Below are positions 33,634 to 41,609 of a stretch of 41,609 nucleotides of DNA, piece by piece. The stretch spans positions 1 through 41,609 of the forward strand of contig NW_006763140.1 in NCBI RefSeq assembly GCF_000264905.1, given 5' to 3'. The number at the start of each line of letters is the position of its first letter. Position 1 is the first letter of the stretch. The notes under the pieces were generated by a model, which was not told the DNA's origin, did no database searches, and saw only the letters and a list, made by a program, of their open reading frames with translations. The position numbers and the translations under genes were made by a program. Source of the stretch: Stereum hirsutum FP-91666 SS1 (lineage: Eukaryota; Basidiomycota; Agaricomycetes; Russulales; Stereaceae).

Positions 33634-34419
33634 ACTGGCGATCTGGATCGGTTACCTTTGCTTGTATTTGTTTAAAGTCATGTTTTTCGACAATATCAGT
33701 TCTCTTTGATACGATTCTGTGAGAATGACTGAAAGTTCAAGTCAGTTTGTTGTGTCAGTGGTTGGTTCACAATACAGATGTGTGCTCCAAGTTGCCACCG
33801 CCACACTGGTCTCGGAACGTCGACGTCATCGATGTGACATGTTTCAGGCAAGCTTTTGGCGTTCTCCAATGAGTCCAAATCTTCCCCCACTCGACCTCTC
33901 AGACCTCAGGCCTCAGGCCCAGTCAAGGCCTAGTACTGGGATGTATGGTCTCACTGGGCGCTACTGAATATTTCCTGGTGACTCTGGTCAGCTCTGATCG
34001 AGCTGTTGCGATTCGAACCTCAACTGTTCATCCCGGTCTGTTTCCTCGAATCATCTACGCTCCTCGAATTGTTCATGGCGCCTCGTCATACTCCCGAAAA
34101 TTAACCACACTACTTTGACCCTAATACTCTTCCCGACGCGATTGAGTTCTTTTGATACTACAGTCATTGCAATGGTCGAGAGACTCCCTACGTGGAACTA
34201 CTAGCAGCTCTTGCACTCTAGTCATTCAGATGTGTACGACATCAACACCGCACAGCTTGCAAACCAAAGGGACAATGTTTATTTACACGAAAGCCCACAC
34301 AAGCGCTATCTAGATCCTGTGACTTTGGATGCGTGGCCCTGAAACCCGTCGATGCCGCTTTCTTGACCTGTGACTTTGCTTTCACTCTCATCGATCAGTG
34401 GCAGTGTCCTCCATCCGTC
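33634..34419. other. Intergenic, no supported gene
   Basis: Lies between the stop of the Ser/Thr-rich protein and the TPR-CHAT promoter. It contains a small run of AGACCTCAGGCCTCAGGCCC words near 33900. A GATTCGAACC word near 34010 resembles a tRNA T-loop on the minus strand, but no tRNA fold could be built around it. Confidence 0.4.
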
Positions 34420-34430
34420 GATATATATAC
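34420..34430 (+). promoter_or_regulatory. Candidate TATA box of the TPR-CHAT gene
   Basis: GATATATATAC lies about 155 bp upstream of the ATG at 34582, followed by a C/T-rich stretch suited to transcription start. Supported by sequence and position only. Confidence 0.4.
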
Positions 34431-34581
34431 TCGTCCCTTGACTACGTCGCTGTCTCAACTTTGTCCCCAACAACGATACCGCAGCCGGACTCACTCGTCA
34501 GCTCGCTCTTGCTTTGCTTTCTTCGAAATCCGCATACTTATCTCTTTGCGTACACCAGTTCGCCAAGGCGACTTGAACCTG

Positions 34582-37500
34582 ATGTCAGACGAAGCACCCA
34601 CACCGCACGAACAAGCTGAGATCATGGATGGAGATGCGTATGAAGCTATAGAACCAGAGAACGTGCGTACTTATCGGCCCTTTTTCCTTCATCACTAGTC
34701 GTTTTGACGCTGTGTGCCTTCGTTCCAAGAATGTGACGGGTTCAGAGGTCGAGGACCCTGCTCTCGCAATGGTGACCTCTATATTCCTCATCCCATCCAC
34801 TATCACAAGAAAAACTGACAAACCACCATTTCTCTAGTTCGAAGGACTCGATCGTGAAATATCTGGCATGCGACAAGCACTGAATACTCTCCCCACAGAT
34901 CATCGTCTCTACAATCCGATACTTCTCGAACTCTCCGATGCTCTGCAATACCGCTACAGTTTCTTGGGTGATCTAGACGACATAGAGGATGCGATCCTTT
35001 ACAGCCGTGACGTAAAGCCGTTTTTTGACCCAGGCTCCAGAGAGCTAGCTTCATGTTTGAGAGTATTGGGCACTTCTCTATCCGAGAGATTCAAGTACGC
35101 GGGAGAGACGAACGATTTGGACGAGGCCATCTCGTCTTTGAATGAGGCTGTCGCGATCATGCCTGACGATGACGATGCCAAGGCTTCCGCTCTAACCAAC
35201 CTCGGAACCTCGCTCATCTCTCGATATGAGTACGTTGGTGCTATCTCAGATGTCGACGAAGCCATATCTCGTCAGCGACAGGCTATATCACTCACGCCAA
35301 ACGGCCACGAAAAGAAACATGCTCGCATCACGAACCTCGGAAGCTCTCTGCTTTCTCGATTCGAACATCTAGGTGATCTATCTGACGCCGATGAAGCCAT
35401 CTCGATGCAGCAGCAGGCTGTGGAACTCACGGATCATAATGACCCCCCAAGTTTATATAGTCTGGGGAATGCGTTCCTTCGCCGATTTGACGCCTTGGGA
35501 AAGCTTGGCGACATTGAACAGGCGATAGTGTTCGGACGACAGGCTGTGGACCTCGCGTCGGACGATGACCCGGAAAAGATCAAGTATCTTGGCGTTTTGG
35601 GGACGTCGTATTGTTGTATGTTCGAGCATACTGGAAATTCCGCAGATATCGACGAGTCCATACGTATTCAGCAGCAGGCTGTTACACTTGCGGCCGATGA
35701 TGACGCTGAGAAACCTGCTATCCTAAGCGGACTGGGATCTTCGTTTTCATCTCGATTTAGACGGCTTGGAACACTCTCTGATATCGACGAGGCTATCGAG
35801 CTTCAAAAACATGCTGTTTCTCTCACATCCGACGAAATTCCGAATAAGCCTATATTCCTCAGTAACCTCGGTAACTCATACATATGGTGCTTCAGGCGTT
35901 CAGCAAAGTTATCAGATTTGGAAGAGGCGATCAGACTTCATGTGCAGGCTGTAGCGCTTACGCCTGAAGAGCATGCTGCTAAGCCGTCTCACATCAATAA
36001 TCTCGGGGAATGTCACCTCCACCGTTTCGAGCGTTTGGGCAATACCACAGATATCGACGAAGCTATCACGCTTCACAGACAGGCCATTACGCTTGCCCCC
36101 GATGGGCGTGCTCAGAAGGGTAGGGGCCTGAGCGCACTTGGAGCGTCGCTTTGTCGTAGATTCGAGCGATTCGGAAGTTTCCCCGATATAGTGGAGGCTA
36201 TAGCGCTGCAGAGACAAGCATTGGGCATGATGCTTCATGATCATCCGCAGAGAGCTACGCGTCTCGATGATCTGGGTATCTCGTACCTTCGCAGGTTCGA
36301 GCGTTTAGATGAACTGCCTGATATCGAAGAATGCATTACGCTCCAGAAGCAGGCATCTGATCTTACGCCAGAGGGAGATACGCAGAAGCCTGGCAGGCTC
36401 AATAACCTCGGGAACGCGTTCCTTCGGAAGTTTGAACATACAGGGAATGTACCGGATATCGACGAGGCCATCATGTTGTACAGACAAGCTCTTGAGCTTG
36501 TACCAGATAGCCATTCTGAGAAGGCTACTTATCTCGGGAACCTTGGGAAGGCGTTACTTGGCAGATTTGAGCGATTGAAGACTTTGCTCGATGTGGACGA
36601 GGGCATCGCACTCCATAGGCGGGCCGTAGGTTTGACGCCGGATGATCATGCGAAGAAGCCTCTGCGTCTCAACAACCTCGGGAACTCGCTTCTTCGGAGG
36701 TACGAACATACTGGCGATATTGACATTCTTGAAGAGGCTATAGCGGTACAGCGGCAGTCTCTGGCACTCACTCCAGATGGCCATGCGAATAGAGTCAAAT
36801 TCCTCGATAGTCTCGGAGTATCCTACCTTCGCAAATTCGAGTATTCGGGAGAATATACCGATATTGGAGAAGCTATCTCTGCTGGAAAGAATGCCCTCGC
36901 GCTCACATCTATCAACGACACGGAGAGCCCTCTGCGTTTGAGCAATCTTGGATCATCATTTTTCTCCAGATACGAAAGGTTCAAGGACCGTCCTGATATC
37001 GATGAGGCAATCACTTTACAAATTCAAGCGAGCGACCTCATGCCCAGCGGCCATGCAGACAAGGCCACATATTTGAGCAACCTCGGAAACTCGTACGCTT
37101 GTCGATGGAGTAATATTCGAGAACCCGATGATATCAAGGCATCAACTCAGCACTTTATGGACAGTGCGAGATCTACGTCTGCCCCTCCATTTGTTATGTT
37201 CCGCTCTGCGCGGAGATGGGCTGAAGGCTGGCTGATACAGCGTGGAACGCCCAGTCTTGAGGCTCACGAGACCATCATCAGTCTCGTACCCCGCATCATC
37301 TGGCTCGGAACAGATGTTTCTCGTCGTTATGAAGATATATTGTCTATTGGCGATGCGGTGAATGAGGCAGCGGCAGCAGCTATCGAGATGAAGCAGTATG
37401 ATACCGCACTTGAATGGTTGGAACAGGGACGATCAGTTGTATGGGGTCAGATTCTAAGTCTACGTTCTCCTATGGACGAGCTGAGGGCAGCGGAGCAGGG

Positions 37501-38880
37501 AGATCTGGCAAATCAGTTGGAACAGGTTTCTCAGCAGCTGGAGAAGGCGGGAACTACCCTGCCGACAACTTCCAGTGTCGCTCTCGAGAGTCCTGCAAGT
37601 TCTTCGGAAGAGCAGGCGCAGAAACACCGCAGACTGGCAGAGAGGTACGAGGGGCTATTGGCGGAGGTTCGCCGCATCAAGGGATTCGAAAGGTTTTTGC
37701 AACCAAAGCAGCTCTCTGAGCTCATTGGCGCTACGCGATCTGGACCAGTCGTCGTCATCAACGTTCACCGACGCCGCTGCGATGCCCTCGTTTTACGAAA
37801 CAGGGATTTACCGATTCTTCATGTGGCACTCCCGACAGACTTCACATACGATACGGCCAAGAACCTGCGTCTTGATTTGATCAAGTCCCTGGCCAAGGCA
37901 GGAATCCGAGATCGCGACGATCGTGCCAGTAAGAAACATCTCGTGAGCGGCGTAGAAAAGCTCAAGATGCAGAAGGTCTTAGAGGCTATATGGATCAACG
38001 TCGTTAGTCCAGTACTCTCCGCTCTCGGATACATGGTGCGTGAAGATACCTTCCATAAATTTGAGTCTACTCTCAACATCAATTTCAACAGACTACACCG
38101 CAGACTGAAGAACTACCCCATATCACATGGTGTGCTACGGGGCCGCTCGCATTTCTTCCCCTTCACGCTGCGGGTCTTTACAGCACGCACGACCAGCCAA
38201 GGGCTTTCAAATATGCCGTATCTTCGTACACGCCGACCTTGGCTACGCTGAACAGACCATCAAATGACCACCCCAAGTCCGCTCCGCGTATCCTTGCGAT
38301 ATCGCAACCCAGTACGCCTGGACAAAGTCGCCTACCTGGGACAGTGTCCGAGGTCCAGGCTGTCAAGAATTGCGTCGGCGCCTTAGACTTCTCGTGGCTC
38401 AACAGTGACCAAGCTACGGTCTCTGCGGTACTCGACGAGATGGATAGAGGGAATTGGTGCCACTTTGCCTGTCACGGGGTCCAGCACCCCGATGACCCGA
38501 TCAAGAGCGCCTTCGCCCTGCACGACGGTCCACTGGACTTAAAGACGATCATGGCCAAGTCCTTCGATTCTGCAGAGATAGCGTTCCTGTCTGCGTGTCA
38601 GACCGCGACGGGAGACGAGAAACGCCCAGAGGAGGCGGCTCATCTCGCCTCTGGGATGCTCATGGCTGGATATCGCTCCGTGTTTGGGACGATGTGGTCT
38701 ATCGGTGACGCGGACGCGCCTGTGATTGCGAAGGAGGTGTATACCTACTTGTTGAAAGACGGTGGGGTCAATCGTGGTAAGGAGGCGTATGCTATGCATT
38801 ACGCAGTAGAGAAGCTTAGAGAGAAGGTCGGCGAGGGGGCATTCGTCAAGTGGGTACCTTTTGTACATTTCGGTGGTTAG
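34582..38880 (+). CDS. TPR-repeat CHAT-domain protein (candidate caspase-like cysteine protease)
   Basis: Four exons: 34582-34662, 34730-34771, 34838-38035 and 38092-38880, giving 1369 residues. Exon 3 encodes about 15 tetratricopeptide-like repeats of about 45-50 residues with the pattern NLG-x-S-x6-RFE-x2-G-x3-DIDEAI-x8-A-x-LTP. A helical linker follows (YDTALEWLEQGRSVVWGQIL, then Gln/Glu-rich), and a C-terminal CHAT domain: WCATGPLAFLPLHAAG, YAVSSYTPTLATL, HFACHG with His1235 and FLSACQTATGD with Cys1276, ending WVPFVHFGG. CHAT domains belong to the caspase/separase clan (CD); the dyad is intact, so protease activity is likely. Related TPR-CHAT proteins act in bacterial type III-E CRISPR defence; in mushrooms the family is expanded and its role is unknown. 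Exon 3 alone would end at 38251 and lose the catalytic dyad; the intron 38036-38091 restores it. Confidence 0.9.
34950..37130 (+). repeat. Tandem TPR-coding repeats (about 135-150 bp per unit)
   Basis: DNA coding for the TPR units of the CHAT protein. Words such as CTCGGGAACTCG (NLGNS) and GATATCGACGAGGC (DIDEA) recur at near-regular distance across exon 3. Units are diverged, so this is an old expansion, but unit number may still vary between relatives. Confidence 0.75.
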
Positions 38881-40775
38881 TATGAGAGCAACGGGGGCCT
38901 GCGAATGTGTTGGGTCAGAGACTATGTCGAGATACTGTGATACTATTGTACGTCACATACCTGTTAGAAAGTATCTCCCTACATTCGATACAACCTCGGT
39001 CGCTCAGTTATCACATAGAGAAAGTATGGAAGACTTGGAACGAACGAGAGAGACGATGGATCGATTTGGCCTCCTGAAATAGCCCGAATAGTCACTATCT
39101 TCTTCGATACGCTGATAGAAGAGAAGTCCAAGTCACAAAGACGGAATTTCCGGTAAACGTTGACTGTGATAGACGCGGTAGTGGAAGGGAGGAAGATTTA
39201 AATGTAACCACCGAGCAGAGAGTCACGGAGAGGGCTTTCTGAATCGACTACCAATATATGGATGTGTCTTGGAGAGCGTGATGCATATGCAGGTACTCCA
39301 ATAACAACCGACGGTGATGAGAGGTAAGGATAGAAGGAAGCAGTGGGTGACGGAGGAATAGAGGGAGAAAAAAGACGTACTCTTTCGGGTATGATGCCAG
39401 TTAAAGAAAGAGAAATAGAAACATCAGCATACACGCATATATCGCACGCATATAACCTACTCGAACACGGGGGCAACTGTGTCGTTCGACCATCTTCCAA
39501 TAGGTGATATGGCGCATTTGATGACTGCTCAGGCTCTACACCAAGCGAACGAGGCACACATAGTCAGATATCGACACTAAAAGACGGATATACGAAGGCT
39601 AGACTCATGGGAGGAAGCACGGGTTGCGAAATGATTCAACAATTCGACGGGGAGAAACATACCTTGCACTGTCTAGTCATAACAGAAGCTGAACGTCACC
39701 AGTACAGAATCTCGCCAGCCTACCCAAGTTCTTCTTTCTAAATAACCTCTGCTCAGCCTTCGTGGTAAAGAGGTCAGCATGACGGATGACATCGAACAGT
39801 AAGATGGATCAAAGGGTGGGACGTACGACGCATGGATAAAGCGGACCCACGAACCTCGTATGCTGCAAAACATCGGAGATATTGCACGGAGGGGTAGAGA
39901 TTACTGTAAAGAGAGAACTTCGTCAGCTAATTCCAAACAAGGGAAGATGAAACACTCTGTGCGCTACAAGTAAGATGAAATACTGGAACGTGAAGCCTTC
40001 GATACGTCTGCAACAGGACCAGAATTACTCTCAGAAAGGAGACCATGGGTCAGAGGCACAGGCGAGAGACGGAAGAGCAGATAGGTCAGCGAAGATCCCA
40101 TCGCCATCCTTCGTGCAACACACTGTGTATTTCTGTTTGAAACACCTCCTCAGACCCTCCAACAATAACTACTAGATGCAAAGATCAAAAACCAACGACT
40201 GACCACGGTCATATCCACTGAGCATACTCAACAGCTACACACAGTCCTAGATCCTTCGCCAGGCTAAAACTTGAGTAGGATCCTCATCTCTCTGCGAAAT
40301 TAGAGGAGAAAGACAACTGCGATCATGATGGCAGAGATGAACACCCTGTTCGGAGGACGGTTGGTCGAATGAGACAGGCGTCGGGGAGCAATAGGAAGAG
40401 TATGATAGCGACAGGGCTTCGCATCCAGGCGCCGAAGAGACGGATGAAAAGGAGAAAGAGGTCATGTACGGTGACGGATCATCGCTATCGAGCACATTAT
40501 CGAGCGTAGAATGGGGCGAAGAGGTCAGGAAAGTACCTCTCAAGAAGAAAAAGCATGGAACGCCTCGGCTCGTTAAAGTCGGCGCCGAGGATCGCGGAAG
40601 CAAGGCACGCGAGCGTGTTCCGCTGATCGCGATCTTATCTTATCGCTTTCGCCACCCAGTTCGTGACCAGAGCTGCGTGTGGCGCTTTCTCTCGCCGCTG
40701 GCCAGCCAGCTCGCTCTCACAGAACGACGACGGTTAGTATGGTGTACCGTTGCCACAGAGTTCACGGTCTGTTGA
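38881..40775. other. No supported gene
   Basis: Downstream of the TPR-CHAT stop. Frames such as 39198-39557 minus, 40247-40603 minus and 40464-40775 plus show no family motif. The plus frame at 40464 has a Ser-rich then Lys-rich composition (PLKKKKHGTPRLVKVG) and could be part of a small gene, but no exon partner or homologue is apparent. Confidence 0.35.
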
Positions 40776-40944
40776 CGCGCGTCGCGCGTTCGCGCTGCTC
40801 GAATGCAGACCATGTCAAACTTCGGTTTGTGCCTCTCCTGCGCTGATTTTCACATATTGGAGAACCCAGAAGTGCTTTGAATAGCTCATTTGGTCTCCAT
40901 AATTCATATCTGCTGCCTAGAGCACAAACCGATACCACAGGAGC

Positions 40945-40991
40945 CCGAAATCGCATTTCGGCCAGCCCAAAAAAAATCCGGGATATCCCGG
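40945..40991. repeat. Two adjacent short palindromes
   Basis: CCGAAAT-CGC-ATTTCGG (40945-40961) is a perfect 7-bp stem with a 3-base loop, and CCGGGATATCCCGG (40978-40991) is a perfect 14-bp palindrome; an A-run separates them. Such clustered palindromes are common near ends of MITEs, but I could not find matching terminal repeats. Confidence 0.6.
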
Positions 40992-41609
40992 AGGTCGGCC
41001 GGAAATGAGACGGCGTCGGTATCCACTCCGGTCTCTCGTGTGGTGTGGCAACCCAGTGGCCCAAATCCAGGACTGAAGCTGCCACGCATCAAATGGCCCA
41101 GGAAATATATATGCTATATAAAATTTACCGTGCATATAAGGAGACCCGCAAGGTGGCCCATCCATTGTATCTATTACTCGTTACGATGAGTGTAGGAGTC
41201 TAAGGTGCCGCGTTCAACTCGATTGTCGCGACCAAACCAGAACAGCGTCTTCGATCGCGCATACGATGATCCGAAGCTACGTCTGGGTATAGACACATCA
41301 CAAATAACATACCTACCTATAGTTTCCCCAGTGAATTCAATGAGACCAGTCCACCAAGTACTTGGAAGAAGAGTAAGTTGAAGCGGTGTGGCGGGTCCCA
41401 TGCGGCGGGTTGCGGCTGGGCCACCTCCGGGGTGCATCCCGGATCCGGCAATGTCTTTTTTTTTAGCTTTTTTTGCCCGCTGAATGCGTTTTGTGCGTTT
41501 TGGTAGCCTGAAGTCGGTTTATACTACATAAAAAGGGATGGATGTCATTGGATACGCATTCACGAGCATCCTAATGGCCCATGAGGCTTCATAACAGCAG
41601 AGAATGATT
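40992..41609. other. Right-edge region with recurring TGGCCCA words; probable mobile-element remains
   Basis: TGGCCCA occurs near 41056, 41091, 41153 and 41572, and its complement near 41416, all within about 520 bp. Also present are a GCGGCGGGTTGCGGCTGGGCC stretch near 41401, an AT-rich TATATATGCTATATAAAA stretch near 41107 and T-runs near 41456. G-rich words of this type are typical of hAT-like elements. No boundaries or target duplications could be fixed, and the window ends here. Confidence 0.25.

Noticed and set aside
33961..34080. Possible tRNA on the minus strand (GGTTCGAATC word)
   Set aside because: The T-stem has a mismatch and no D-arm, anticodon arm or complementary acceptor stem can be built around it.
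34868..38251. TPR protein as a single-exon gene ending at 38251
   Set aside because: The last 70 or so residues of that frame do not fit the family. An intron at 38036-38091 restores WCATGPLAFLPLHAAG and the full CHAT domain with its dyad.
39198..39557. 119-residue minus-strand frame downstream of the TPR-CHAT gene
   Set aside because: Ser/Pro-rich without family motifs, no credible upstream exon, and no start context stronger than chance.

Overview
The window looks like nuclear DNA of a filamentous basidiomycete, most likely an Agaricomycete. The genes are split by many small GT-AG introns (mostly about 50-70 nt), several exons are tiny (19, 19, 27, 35 and 42 nt), and the gene families are typical of mushroom-forming fungi: a TPR-CHAT protein, a lineage-type HNH protein and a Zn2Cys6 factor with a fungal-specific middle domain. 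No tRNA, rRNA, CRISPR array or prokaryotic operon is visible. Exon models were made by hand from splice motifs and family conservation; every complete multi-exon model keeps frame from start to stop.

Left part (1-7.7 kb) is repeat- and debris-rich. It has a perfect 93-bp direct repeat (1-93 and 400-492), a strongly diverged tandem array with a steady period of about 175 bp (about 1120-2480), and a diverged duplicated block (2.5 and 3.0 kb). Then come gene fragments: the 5' end of a tRNA ligase gene cut just after the active-site lysine motif, and one orphan exon resembling a HAM1-like protein. A TA-flanked MITE lies between them. The first apparently intact gene is an HNH-domain protein (5712-7656), whose third intron carries a 344-bp hAT-like MITE with a perfect 8-bp target duplication.

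Middle part (9.1-27.7 kb) is metabolic. On the minus strand are an enolase-superfamily sugar-acid dehydratase (L-fuconate dehydratase/ENOSF1 type), a Dal5-like anion:cation symporter MFS carrier and an ARO8-type aminotransferase. On the plus strand are a type-B carboxylesterase, divergent from the aminotransferase over a 454-bp gap, and a Zn2Cys6 transcription factor. A dehydratase next to an organic-anion carrier suggests, but does not prove, a sugar-acid uptake and breakdown locus.

Right part (27.7-41.6 kb) has a second TA-flanked MITE sharing terminal sequence with the first, a large low-complexity Ser/Thr-rich protein of unknown function, and a 1369-residue TPR-CHAT protein with an intact His-Cys dyad, a candidate cysteine protease. 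The last 2.7 kb has no gene I can support, only short palindromes and TGGCCCA-rich sequence suggestive of mobile-element remains.
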